Below, piece by piece: positions 1 through 7,853 of a DNA stretch of 10,382 nucleotides. Origin of the DNA: Bacteroidales bacterium (GTDB taxonomy: Bacteria > Bacteroidota > Bacteroidia > Bacteroidales > UBA7960); NCBI GenBank assembly GCA_007128045.1, contig SKYG01000205.1:1-10382 (forward strand), given 5' to 3'. The notes beneath the pieces were generated by a model, which saw only the letters and a list, made by a program, of their open reading frames with translations, did not search any database and was not told the DNA's origin. The translations under genes and the position numbers were made by a program. Within the stretch, counting starts at the first letter, position 1, and every line of letters begins with the position of its first letter.

Positions 1-674
1 TGAAAAAACAAAAAACCATTTAAAGCCAGCAGGTATTCACGAATACGCATATTGACCATTTCCGAAAAAGTTCCCTCACGATACACAACAAGGGCATCGC
101 TAATCATTGATCTGAAGAAGGTATCCTGCTCTATCATAGCTTGTTCCATTACCTCTCTGGCCTCAGGGATGAGACTAACAAGTACAGCCACTCCAAGAAA
201 AAATACCGGGATCATGATGAAGACAATGGCCCATACAATGAGGGTTTTGTTTTTCACTTTTCTAAAGAGCATCAATACAAATCCAAGTAGTGCGTAAAAC
301 ACCAGAATATCTCCGGGCCAAAGCAACAGTACATGTGCGACGCCAATCAGCAGCAGAATGAACAATCGCATGGCGTAAAGCCGTAGTATCGGTATGCCGT
401 CAGAATTCTTTTTGTTAAGGAAAAGCCAGAATCCATACCCAAAAAGCATAGAGAAAAGCACATAAAACTTTCCCTCAAACAAAAATGTGATAAAGAACCG
501 CGCCACCTTGTCGGCAGTGCCTGTCCAGATTGAATTATCAGAAATCAGGGAGGCGATGGGTGAATTGTACCACATCATGTTGACCAAAAGAATGCCGAAT
601 ATGGCGAAACCTCTTAAGATATCAAGCATCGCGATGCGGTCTTGTTGTAATGTTGGTGCTATTTTGTGGCTCAT
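1..674 (-). CDS. DUF418 family membrane protein (YeiB-like), 3' end outside the window
   Basis: The minus-strand frame stays open from an ATG at 672-674 to the window edge, giving 224 residues without a stop. It shows the N-terminal hallmarks of DUF418 proteins: LDILRGFAIFGILLVN at about residues 17-32, EGKFYVLFSMLFGYG at 67-81 and HVLLLWPGDILVFYALLG at 114-131. Hydrophobic helices lie around 22-34, 58-86, 100-135 and 145-170, so it is an inner-membrane protein. The family's biochemical role is not established; transport and acyl-group functions have been suggested. The start lies three bases after the stop of the serine hydrolase gene, so the two are probably co-transcribed and translationally coupled. 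The C-terminal DUF418 domain must lie to the left of the window. Family assignment is firm; function is unknown. Confidence 0.9.
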   Translation of the reverse strand, partial: MSHKIAPTLQQDRIAMLDILRGFAIFGILLVNMMWYNSPIASLISDNSIWTGTADKVARFFITFLFEGKFYVLFSMLFGYGFWLFLNKKNSDGIPILRLYAMRLFILLLIGVAHVLLLWPGDILVFYALLGFVLMLFRKVKNKTLIVWAIVFIMIPVFFLGVAVLVSLIPEAREVMEQAMIEQDTFFRSMISDALVVYREGTFSEMVNMRIREYLLALNGFLFF

Positions 675-677
675 TTT

Positions 678-2612
678 TCAAAGATTTAAAAAATTATAAA
701 AGCAAAACAACCCGGAAACACCCAATGCCACAAGGGTATACAGGCTGTGATACACTTTTAACAGAGGAAGCCTGTACCCTTTCAGCCAAACCCTGACTGT
801 TGACACCAACAGCAAAGCGCTTAAAATGCCAACCAGCATCATTCCAGTCCCGATGATTGCATCCAAAACAGGATTGGGGTTAAAAAAAGAGTCAGGCAGG
901 CGGTGGGCAGGATTGGGTGCGGAGTTTGCCATAAACAGTATAATGGTGAATAGCAAGGTGGCGGCATGAGCAATAATCAGCCGGTTGCCCCAAAGCAAAT
1001 TGCCTTTGAACGGGGATAAACCTTTCTTAAACCGTCTGAATATAACACGAAACCCGAAAAACAGCAGGCTCATGAGCGCCATAAACAATGTCGTGATAAA
1101 CACCAACCCTGCTGTCAGGGTTCTTTCGTACCATCGTGTTTTTATGAATGTCATCGGCCCGTCGGCAACCAGCATCAACCTGCCATCCGGGGCTTTGGTA
1201 ACCAACAGATACTCCATATAACCAAACGGATAGTCCTTGTTGACATTATTGGTTTTGTACATGCCTGGCTTAACTTCGTTGTAAGAATAATCCATCCCAT
1301 ACAGATTAAAAGACAGCTCTTTATCACCAGCCGCTTTAAGATGCAGACTGCCAATCATCAGGTTAAGGATCCTGTCGGATGATGTGCGCATACTTCGGCT
1401 TTGATGGTATTCTCCTTGCAGGTCAGCAAGGCTTACTTCCACAAGTGGATTGTGATCCTTATACCGGATATCTTTGGTGGAAAAGAATTTGCTCACGAAA
1501 TTGTGAATAATATGTGCATGTCCTGACCAATCGCCTCCGCTATAGGCAAAGAAAAGACCAATTCCTTTATCGGGCAGGATATAAAACCCCGAGTCGAAAA
1601 TCGTAGAACTACCACTATGAGAGATGACTCTGTGCCCATTTACATTCAACTCTATCAAGCCATAGGTCATCCCTGTTAACAGAGGATGAAAAGTAAATTG
1701 CTGTGTGTGCATCATATTCATGGTAGATTCTCCGAGTATTCTGCCAAAAGCATTTCGTCCGTCGTTCAGATGAGCTTGAAGCAGCAGAGCCATGTCAAAA
1801 GGAGTTGTGCTCAGCCCTCCTGCCGGGGCCGGCATATGTTCAAAGTTACCAGCATGAAACTCTCCGTCAACCCATCTGCTGGCAGTAACCATCCGTTTTT
1901 CAAGTACTATATCGAGAGGTTGCTCAAAAGAGCTGCCATTCATTCCCAACGGCATGAATATATGCTGTTTTACATATTCCTCAAACCGCATCCCACTGAC
2001 ACACTCTACAATATAGCCGGCCAATGACGTGCCCCAATTGGAATAAGCCATTACCGTACCAGGTGGGTATATGCGCGCCGGAACCTTGTTTAGCAACTGT
2101 TCTTTCAGTGAAGGCTGCGGGTTAAAGCTGAACAACCCTTCAAGCACATCCTCATAACCTGCCGTATGAGTCAGAAGGTGACGCAGGGTGATGGGCGAAG
2201 GATCCTTCCCCTTATAGAGAATCTTATGGCGTAAGTCTATATCAAGATATACCGAAACATCAACATCCAAATCGACCAACCCCTTCTCATAGAGCTGCAA
2301 TATGGCGGTCCATGTAAAAATTTTTGAAACCGAACCCGTACGAAAAAGATGCCGGTCTGGGTTAACCGGAACCAGGCTGTCTGTATCCGCGTAGCCATAT
2401 CCCTGTAAAAGAACCATGCGATCGGCAGTTACCATAGCCACTGCGGCATTCGGAATATGGTTACTACTAGTATAATCAAGCATTTGTCGATGCAGAAAAT
2501 CTGCCATTTCAGGGTAATTCGTGTCACCCGTAGCGTATGCATCAACATTTGTGCACAGCAACAAGCCAATGGCAGCTATCGCAACAAACATCGTTTTTAA
2601 TTTGACATGCAT
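678..2612 (-). CDS. Serine hydrolase of the beta-lactamase/penicillin-binding protein fold with C-terminal membrane helices
   Basis: The frame opens at 2666, but the ATG at 2610-2612 is preferred because it puts a signal peptide (MHVKLKTMFVAIAAIGLL, then an Ala-rich cleavage region) at the very N-terminus; this gives 644 residues. The catalytic domain occupies about residues 35-385. It has the SxxK motif SVSK at 94-97, the YxN motif YSN at 190-192 and an HSG at 332-334 in place of KTG, as in class C beta-lactamase/esterase relatives (Pfam Beta-lactamase). After a linker domain there are about four hydrophobic helices near residues 495-520, 545-565, 583-610 and 615-640, so the enzyme is probably exported and held in the inner membrane with its active site in the periplasm. 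The substrate is unknown: D-amino peptides, esters or peptidoglycan fragments are possible, and antibiotic resistance should not be assumed. It is followed by DUF418 with a three-base gap. Confidence 0.92.
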   Translation of the reverse strand: MHVKLKTMFVAIAAIGLLLCTNVDAYATGDTNYPEMADFLHRQMLDYTSSNHIPNAAVAMVTADRMVLLQGYGYADTDSLVPVNPDRHLFRTGSVSKIFTWTAILQLYEKGLVDLDVDVSVYLDIDLRHKILYKGKDPSPITLRHLLTHTAGYEDVLEGLFSFNPQPSLKEQLLNKVPARIYPPGTVMAYSNWGTSLAGYIVECVSGMRFEEYVKQHIFMPLGMNGSSFEQPLDIVLEKRMVTASRWVDGEFHAGNFEHMPAPAGGLSTTPFDMALLLQAHLNDGRNAFGRILGESTMNMMHTQQFTFHPLLTGMTYGLIELNVNGHRVISHSGSSTIFDSGFYILPDKGIGLFFAYSGGDWSGHAHIIHNFVSKFFSTKDIRYKDHNPLVEVSLADLQGEYHQSRSMRTSSDRILNLMIGSLHLKAAGDKELSFNLYGMDYSYNEVKPGMYKTNNVNKDYPFGYMEYLLVTKAPDGRLMLVADGPMTFIKTRWYERTLTAGLVFITTLFMALMSLLFFGFRVIFRRFKKGLSPFKGNLLWGNRLIIAHAATLLFTIILFMANSAPNPAHRLPDSFFNPNPVLDAIIGTGMMLVGILSALLLVSTVRVWLKGYRLPLLKVYHSLYTLVALGVSGLFCFYNFLNL

Positions 2613-2663
2613 GGTATCAGATATATTATAGTTGCTCGGACAGAAAGTATTTATAACCCATCG

Positions 2664-2694
2664 CAAATATCGATCTTTTCATTATTTCCTGAAA
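2664..2694 (-). promoter_or_regulatory. Possible promoter of the serine hydrolase-DUF418 unit
   Basis: Read on the minus strand there is TTTC (2691-2694), 19 bases, then GATATTTG (2664-2671). Each element has one mismatch to the Bacteroidota form TTTG / TAnnTTTG. Transcription would start near 2658, about 46 bases before the chosen ATG. The position supports the shorter start, but the match is imperfect and it could be chance in AT-rich intergenic DNA. Confidence 0.3.
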
Positions 2695-2821
2695 GTTATT
2701 CTGGATGAATGACTGAAATGATTTCATGAAACGACTAAATCGTAAAATGGAAGACAACATGATGGCTCATTTACAAAATCTATTTATTCAACCAACAAAA
2801 CAAGTCATTCAAAAATCTATA

Positions 2822-2853
2822 TTTGTTAGAGATACAGATAAACACCACTTTTG
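2822..2853 (+). promoter_or_regulatory. Probable Bacteroidota-type promoter of the TonB receptor unit
   Basis: TTTG at 2822-2825 is followed after 20 bases by CACTTTTG at 2846-2853. This matches the -33 element exactly and the -7 element TAnnTTTG with one mismatch in the first base. Transcription would begin near 2859, leaving a leader of about 40 bases before the ATG at 2901. It lies in the 288-base region between divergent genes, where a promoter is needed. No operator repeats or other regulatory sites were recognised in that region. Confidence 0.45.
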
Positions 2854-2900
2854 CCAGAAGAATATAAAACTATTATAAAAGAACCAGAAATCAACAGACA

Positions 2901-5276
2901 ATGAAACTATCATTTCTCACCAAATTTATTTCAACAATCCTGATAATTATTTTTTTGGCTTTTTCACCTACTGAGGCACAAGAGCTCACTCAAACCTTCC
3001 GGGGGCGGGTAATCGATGCCTATACAGAATTACCATTACCCGGTGCCACAGTATTGATTCTGGGTTCAGATCCGCTTATAGGCACATCTACTGGTATAAA
3101 TGGGGATTTCCGGATAGATGGGTTGCCTCTGGGCCGCATACATGTTCAGGTAAGCATGATGGGCTACCAGCCAGCAGTTCTTAATAACCTCCTATTACGG
3201 TCCGGTCGTGAGCTGGTCATGGAAGTAAGCCTGACCGAACAAGTTATCGTCATGGAAGAGGTGGTGGTACGTCCTGATATCAGGAAAGATCAGTCGACCA
3301 ATGAGATGGCGGTGGTAAGCGCCCGTTCATTTACCATTGATGAAACCGAACGTTATGCAGGAAGCCTGGGTGACCCTTCACGCATGGCAGCCAATTTTGC
3401 GGGAGTAACTTCGGTATCCGATCAAAGAAATGATATCGTGATCAGGGGCAATTCTCCGCTTGGCCTGCTATGGAGGCTTGAAGGTGTGGAAATACCCAAT
3501 CCGAACCACTTCGGTTCAATCGGAACTACCGGCGGACCAATCAGCATGCTAAACATCAACCACCTTACCAACTCCGATTTTTACACCGGGGCGTTCCCTG
3601 CCGAGTATGGAAACGCCCTCGCCGGGGCATTCGACATCAGAATGCGCAACGGCAACAACCAACAGCATGAGTTTCTGGGGCAGATGGGATTCAACGGTTT
3701 CGAACTGGGTGCAGAAGGACCGTTCTCATCAAACAGTCAGGCATCATATATGGCAAATTTCCGCTATAGCACCATGGAGGTGCTGCATGCCATGGGAATG
3801 GACTTTGGTACCGGTACAGCGGTACCAAAATACAAAGACCTTTCTTTCAAGGTAAACGTTCCTCTCAAACGCGGAAGGCTATCTGTTTTCGGACTGGGTG
3901 GTGACAACAGCATTGCCATGCTCGCCAATCAGGATGATGAATCCCAGTACGGTTTCAGTGGCCTTGACCTGTACAATAGCAATAAAATGGGCGTACTAGG
4001 CGTAAATCATGTCTATTATATTAATGATGACGTACGCTTTACAAATACATTAGCTGTATCTGGCATAGAGAGTACCGCCGACATTTACGACCTGAGCTTT
4101 GACCCCGACAACCAGAGAATCAAAGAGTCCCTTGGGGAGGTCAGATATACATTCTCATCTAAATACGCCCACCGCTTTAACTCACGCAACTATCTCAATG
4201 CAGGCATTGTATACGATTTCTATGATGTACACTATACTGGCATGCAGCTTGATAACCCAGAAGGAACGTACCTGCATTACCTGGATAATTCAGGGAACAT
4301 GGGGTTTGCAAGGCTCTTTGCCGAGTGGCAACACCGCTTTTCAGACCACCTCTCTTTGTCAAGCGGCTTGCATGCATCAAGGCTGTTTTTTAACAACAGC
4401 CAGTCCGTTGAACCACGAATTGGGGTAAAATGGGAATTTACGGAAGGACAATCATTGAACTTCGGTGCCGGCCTGCACAGTCAGGCCCAGATGAAAGCCG
4501 TCTATTTCAGCCAGCGCCTCACCGACACCCTGCATATGGTGTACGAAAGGACCAACAGGAACCTTGATTTCTCGCGCGGCCTGCATCTGGTAACAGGGTA
4601 TGACCGGCTTATTGCTGCAGATCACAGACTCAAGCTGGAAGTCTATTATCAGAAATTATACAACATTCCTGTAGCCTGGCGCAGACCAGAGTTTTCATTG
4701 ATGAATCAGGGTGGTGGCTATTCCTTCCATCTGGCTGACAATATGGAAAACGCCGGTATCGGCGAAAATAAAGGGGTTGAACTGACCCTTGAAAAGTTTC
4801 TGAACAAAGGATTCTACTACCTGGTAACAGCATCAGTGTTTGATGCGGGATTCCGCGGATACGATGGTGTATGGCGCAATTCAGCCTTCAACAACAATTT
4901 TGTTTTCAATGCCCTGACCGGGTATGAATGGAGGGTAGGCAGAAACTCCCTGCTTTCTGTCGATCTCAAAATGGTGTATGCCGGGGGTCACCGTAAACTG
5001 CCGATCGATGAAGAACAGTCGCTGGCCGACAATGCCCTGCGATATAAATGGAGTGAATCATACAACGAAAGATTTCCCGACTACTTCAGGCTTAACGGCC
5101 GGATCACATTCCGCATGAACAGAAACAGCGTCGACCATGAGTGGGGACTGGACCTGCAGAACATGACCAACAGGGAGAATGTATTTATTCAGAACTGGGA
5201 CAACAACAAGAAAGAAGTCGCCACTCACTACCAAATGGGTTTCATGCCGATGATGACTTACAGAATATATTTTTAA
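2901..5276 (+). CDS. TonB-dependent outer-membrane receptor with N-terminal carboxypeptidase-regulatory-like domain
   Basis: This is a 791-residue exported protein. Residues 1-26 form a signal peptide with a long Ile/Leu core, cleaved near TEA/QE. Residues 31-112 are a CarboxypepD_reg-like beta-sandwich (FRGRVIDAYTELPLPGATV, then GTSTGINGDFRIDGLPLG). An EEVVVR segment at 119-124 leads into the plug domain (about 137-250, with DIVIRGNSPLGLLWRLEGVEI and FYTGAFPAEYGNALAGAFDI). The rest is a beta-barrel rich in alternating aromatic strands, ending in the terminal Phe (TYRIYF) usual for outer-membrane barrels. It would take up a substrate across the outer membrane using TonB/ExbBD energy; the ligand cannot be read from the sequence. 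It is shorter than SusC proteins (about 1000 residues) and has no SusD partner, so it is not a standard glycan-uptake pair. Small membrane protein genes follow directly. Confidence 0.93.
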   Translation: MKLSFLTKFISTILIIIFLAFSPTEAQELTQTFRGRVIDAYTELPLPGATVLILGSDPLIGTSTGINGDFRIDGLPLGRIHVQVSMMGYQPAVLNNLLLRSGRELVMEVSLTEQVIVMEEVVVRPDIRKDQSTNEMAVVSARSFTIDETERYAGSLGDPSRMAANFAGVTSVSDQRNDIVIRGNSPLGLLWRLEGVEIPNPNHFGSIGTTGGPISMLNINHLTNSDFYTGAFPAEYGNALAGAFDIRMRNGNNQQHEFLGQMGFNGFELGAEGPFSSNSQASYMANFRYSTMEVLHAMGMDFGTGTAVPKYKDLSFKVNVPLKRGRLSVFGLGGDNSIAMLANQDDESQYGFSGLDLYNSNKMGVLGVNHVYYINDDVRFTNTLAVSGIESTADIYDLSFDPDNQRIKESLGEVRYTFSSKYAHRFNSRNYLNAGIVYDFYDVHYTGMQLDNPEGTYLHYLDNSGNMGFARLFAEWQHRFSDHLSLSSGLHASRLFFNNSQSVEPRIGVKWEFTEGQSLNFGAGLHSQAQMKAVYFSQRLTDTLHMVYERTNRNLDFSRGLHLVTGYDRLIAADHRLKLEVYYQKLYNIPVAWRRPEFSLMNQGGGYSFHLADNMENAGIGENKGVELTLEKFLNKGFYYLVTASVFDAGFRGYDGVWRNSAFNNNFVFNALTGYEWRVGRNSLLSVDLKMVYAGGHRKLPIDEEQSLADNALRYKWSESYNERFPDYFRLNGRITFRMNRNSVDHEWGLDLQNMTNRENVFIQNWDNNKKEVATHYQMGFMPMMTYRIYF

Positions 5277-5303
5277 TCCGTATAGATCTTACCGTCTTTT
5301 CCC

Positions 5304-5720
5304 ATGGAAAATTCAAGTGTGATAATAAAATGCATAATCCCTTCTCTGATGATCCTTATGGGTTCAGGAATGGCATTGATTTGGACAAAAGACATGTTAT
5401 CCGGCAAGTTTTCGGGTCAGGGCAATTTCTTCAAATGGAAAGAGGAAAACACACTCCTCTGGCCGCATATTGTGGCTGAATATTTTACAGCTTTAGGATT
5501 GATTGCAGGTGGAACAGGATTGATTGTATCCGGATCATGGGCATTGCCCGGTTCTTTCTTTGCACTGGGTGCGGTAATCTATTCTGCTGTAAACAGCACC
5601 GGTTGGGTACTGGCAGATAAAAACAGGCTTTCATACGGTATTCCTATATGGATCAGTTTACTGGTATCTGTTTCTGCAATAACAATACTAACCATCTACT
5701 TCATACGGAATTACCATTAA
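5304..5720 (+). CDS. Small four-helix inner-membrane protein, unknown function
   Basis: I do not recognise this 138-residue protein. It has four clear hydrophobic helices at about residues 7-27, 55-77, 80-102 and 112-134, and a hydrophilic loop rich in Lys, Glu and Trp at 30-53. The second helix contains GLIAGGTGLIVSGSWALPG, a Gly-rich packing pattern seen in many small membrane proteins, but no catalytic or binding motif is evident. It starts 27 bases after the TonB receptor stop with no terminator-like hairpin between, so co-transcription is likely. The coding call rests on coherent helix architecture and position. After its stop (TAA 5718-5720) the same frame continues into a charged 21-codon stretch, so the gene may once have been longer. 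Confidence 0.75.
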   Translation: MENSSVIIKCIIPSLMILMGSGMALIWTKDMLSGKFSGQGNFFKWKEENTLLWPHIVAEYFTALGLIAGGTGLIVSGSWALPGSFFALGAVIYSAVNSTGWVLADKNRLSYGIPIWISLLVSVSAITILTIYFIRNYH

Positions 5721-5723
5721 AAG

Positions 5724-5789
5724 ATGTTCTTTGAAAACAGGAAGAAAGAATTTAATGATTACGAAAAAGTCAAAGTGAACAAAAAATGA
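5724..5789 (+). CDS. 21-codon reading frame, possible lost C-terminal tail or coupling peptide
   Basis: ATG at 5724 opens a 21-residue frame rich in Lys, Glu and Asn (MFFENRKKEFNDYEKV...) that stops at TGA 5787-5789. The stop overlaps the next gene's start as ATGA. It is in the same frame as the preceding membrane protein and lies four bases after its stop. It may therefore be the former cytoplasmic tail of that protein, cut off by a stop codon, or a short translated link that feeds ribosomes to the next gene. It may also not be a gene at all. No family is recognised. Confidence 0.3.
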   Translation: MFFENRKKEFNDYEKVKVNKK

Positions 5790-6440
5790 ACCACTCTGTA
5801 CGACCTCATATTTTACCCTATCTGGGAAGATTTACCCTTCTGCACCTGCTAACAAATTTGTAATGGACTGCCATTCCTGGCAATTCAATCAGCACTACCT
5901 GAATCAGGACAAATCGCGCTCGATTTCTATGAACCGTTTCGTTTCGTGGGATTTATTGCAGTTGCCGGGCAGGTATTGCGGGGGCTCGCCTTTGCCCTAG
6001 TGTTTTATCCCTTTTATAACGTTTTGTTTGAAAACACCAGGGGTCTATGGATCCTTTTCGGAGCCATGTGGGGTGTCGCACTATTCGGCTCCGTAGAGCC
6101 GCAGCCCGGTTCAATCGAAGGGATCATTTACACCACAATCTCATTTACAGAACACCTGTACGTGCTGATCGCCGTTGCATTGCAAATGCTTTTGTTTGTC
6201 TGGTTATTGTTTAAATGGGAAACGCTTTCGCGCAAGAAAACGGACACGGTTCTCTACAGTAGTGCAGGGGACATGAATAATTCGGAGGGCCCGGGAAGCA
6301 AAAAAACACAGGAAGGTAAGAAAGGCTTTGAAAACACAGATATTTCCGGCAACCTTGAATACCCGGGAAGCACTGAAACCACCATTAAATCCGGAAGCCC
6401 GGAGAAATCGGCTTATGCTCCGGTAAAACTCAGGGGCTAA
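5786..6440 (+). pseudogene. Four-helix membrane protein gene interrupted by a frameshift near 5853-5861
   Basis: ATG at 5786 starts MNHSVRPHILPYLGRFTLLH and stops at TAA 5861-5863. From 5853 a second frame, one base ahead, stays open to TGA-free sequence ending at TAA 6438-6440. Joining them at AAATTTGT gives a continuous protein of about 217 residues. The downstream frame reads as protein well upstream of its first usable start (GTG 5946): residues such as NGLPFLAIQSALPESGQIA and DFYEPFRFVGFIAVAG are plausible, so the GTG is not the original start. Hydrophobic helices lie at about residues 15-35, 62-85, 92-108 and 125-148, with a conserved-looking PGSIEG motif. The last 65-70 residues are a hydrophilic, low-complexity tail. 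It is probably a conserved Bacteroidota membrane protein of unknown function; a sequencing error or programmed frameshift could explain the break equally well. Confidence 0.65.
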
Positions 6441-6509
6441 ACCACCATGAATAGTAAAAATTATTCTTATGAATGACGGAGATCAGACCATGAAGCGGGG
6501 ATTTCTTAT

Positions 6510-6517
6510 TATATTTG
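6510..6517 (+). promoter_or_regulatory. Possible -7 element upstream of the DUF6807 lipoprotein gene
   Basis: TATATTTG is an exact match to the Bacteroidota -7 form TAnnTTTG. No TTTG is present 19-21 bases upstream, so the -33 element is missing or very divergent. Transcription from here would leave a leader of about 120 bases before the ATG at 6645. The leader carries a 17-codon reading frame at 6567-6620. The 204-base gap from the preceding gene makes an independent promoter plausible. Confidence 0.35.
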
Positions 6518-6644
6518 CATACAACCACAGCCAATCATTTTCAACTATAAACTACAACCTGTCATCATGAAAGATGGCAGAAGGAATTTTAAAGAAGCCC
6601 AAGGTTGGGAACCCAAGTGATCATTTTTTTAATTAACAGATACC

Positions 6645-7835
6645 ATGAAAAGAATTGTTTGGGCATTTGCTCTTTGTTCGATCATCACAGCATGTACAGG
6701 AAGTCAATACGAAAAGGTTTTCACCGTTAAAACGGGCGACCATGCCATGCATCATACACCAGTATACGTCGACTTTGATGAAGAACTGTTTCTGGGAGTC
6801 GAAGATATCTGCATCACATCGAAAGGCAAAAACATTCCGGCGCAAATGGAAATTTTGCCCTCGGGTGGGGTTCGTATTTGGTGGGTGGTGAACCAGGAAG
6901 CTGGCGAATCAGTGAATTACGGCCTGACATTAAACAAAGCATGTAACAATGTTCATTTTAATTGGAAACGTCAGTCACCCTCTTCTCTCATCCTGCATTA
7001 TGCAGGCCAACCCCTAATCGGATATGAACATCCCACATTCGATCCAAACAACATAGAAGACACCAAAAAACCTTTTCACCATGTTTACAACCCCTTGGGA
7101 ACAGAACCAATTACCAAAGGTCTGGGTGGTTTGTTTCCGCATCACAGGGGTATATTTTTCGGCTACAACCATGTACACCTTGCGAACGAAAGAGTGGACA
7201 TATGGCATGCGAGAAATGGGGAAAGAAGTGAGCATGCGTCTTTCACCAGCACCCTGGAAGGTGCAGTGATGGGCGGACATGTTCTTAAGATACTTTGGAA
7301 AGATACAGATGGGAATCCGTTCATTGAAGAAACCAGAGAAGTAAGGGTCTTCAATCAGGGAGACGGTGAAAGCCTGATCGATTTCCGCTCCACCTTAAAA
7401 GCCCTGCGTGACACTGTTAGGCTGGCAGGTGATCTGCAGCATGCCGGAGTGCAGTTTCGTGCCGCCCAATATGTGGCCGACAATCCAGATAAAACAAGGT
7501 TTATCAGGCCCAAAGGCTGGGACCACCTCGACCCTGACAAGGAATTGAGAAGGGAACATTGGGAAGGGATGCCCTGGAACGCCATGCATTTTGTAGTTGA
7601 CGGCGACCCATTTACCGTGGCCTATTTAAGCCATCCGGAAAACGCAGAGAACACACAAATGTCAGAAAGGCTTTACGGTAGGTTCGGGGAATTCTTTCCC
7701 GCACTGCTCACCCCCGACAAACCCCTGTCATTACATTACCGGTTCTGGGTAAAGGCCGGCGACGCACCCTTAGTCGATGATATTGAATTGAAATACAATG
7801 CCTTGGCTCAACCACCGGAAATCAGCATTAAATAG
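6645..7835 (+). CDS. DUF6807 (PmoA-like) family lipoprotein
   Basis: The 396-residue protein begins with a lipoprotein signal (MKRIVWAFALCSIITAC) whose lipobox ITAC puts the lipidated Cys at residue 17. It should therefore be anchored in a membrane facing the periplasm. The body matches the DUF6807 family, often labelled PmoA although it is unrelated to particulate methane monooxygenase. It has HHVYNPLGTEPIT at about 145-157, the diagnostic FPHHRGIFFGYNH at 164-176, an HAGVQFRA segment at 266-273 and the late HYRFWVKAGD at 364-373. Members are usually beta-rich proteins found with polysaccharide or sugar-utilisation genes; no activity is firmly assigned. No glycoside hydrolase or SusCD pair lies beside it here, so context adds little. 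Its stop is 18 bases from the convergent MNT gene. Family and lipoprotein calls are strong, function open. Confidence 0.88.
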   Translation: MKRIVWAFALCSIITACTGSQYEKVFTVKTGDHAMHHTPVYVDFDEELFLGVEDICITSKGKNIPAQMEILPSGGVRIWWVVNQEAGESVNYGLTLNKACNNVHFNWKRQSPSSLILHYAGQPLIGYEHPTFDPNNIEDTKKPFHHVYNPLGTEPITKGLGGLFPHHRGIFFGYNHVHLANERVDIWHARNGERSEHASFTSTLEGAVMGGHVLKILWKDTDGNPFIEETREVRVFNQGDGESLIDFRSTLKALRDTVRLAGDLQHAGVQFRAAQYVADNPDKTRFIRPKGWDHLDPDKELRREHWEGMPWNAMHFVVDGDPFTVAYLSHPENAENTQMSERLYGRFGEFFPALLTPDKPLSLHYRFWVKAGDAPLVDDIELKYNALAQPPEISIK

Positions 7836-7853
7836 TGGATCGATTATTTATCT

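Noticed and set aside
678..2612. Antibiotic-resistance beta-lactamase
   Set aside because: The fold and SxxK/YxN motifs are shared by many esterases and peptidases, and the four-helix C-terminal part is not a feature of resistance beta-lactamases.
2613..2666. Longer start for the serine hydrolase at 2666
   Set aside because: It would add 18 residues (MRWVINTFCPSNYNISDT) in front of a good signal peptide and would overlap the possible promoter.
5946..6440. A 164-residue gene starting with GTG at 5946
   Set aside because: The frame reads as protein well upstream of this codon and joins an ATG-initiated N-terminus by a one-base shift, so the GTG is an internal Val.
6446..6475. Possible terminator after the frameshifted gene
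   Set aside because: The only inverted repeat is a five-base AT stem (GAATA/TATTC) without a T run, too weak to call.
6645..7835. Methane monooxygenase subunit, from the family label PmoA
   Set aside because: The protein is a soluble-type lipoprotein with the DUF6807 PHHRGIFF motif and no multi-helix membrane domain; the name is a database artefact.
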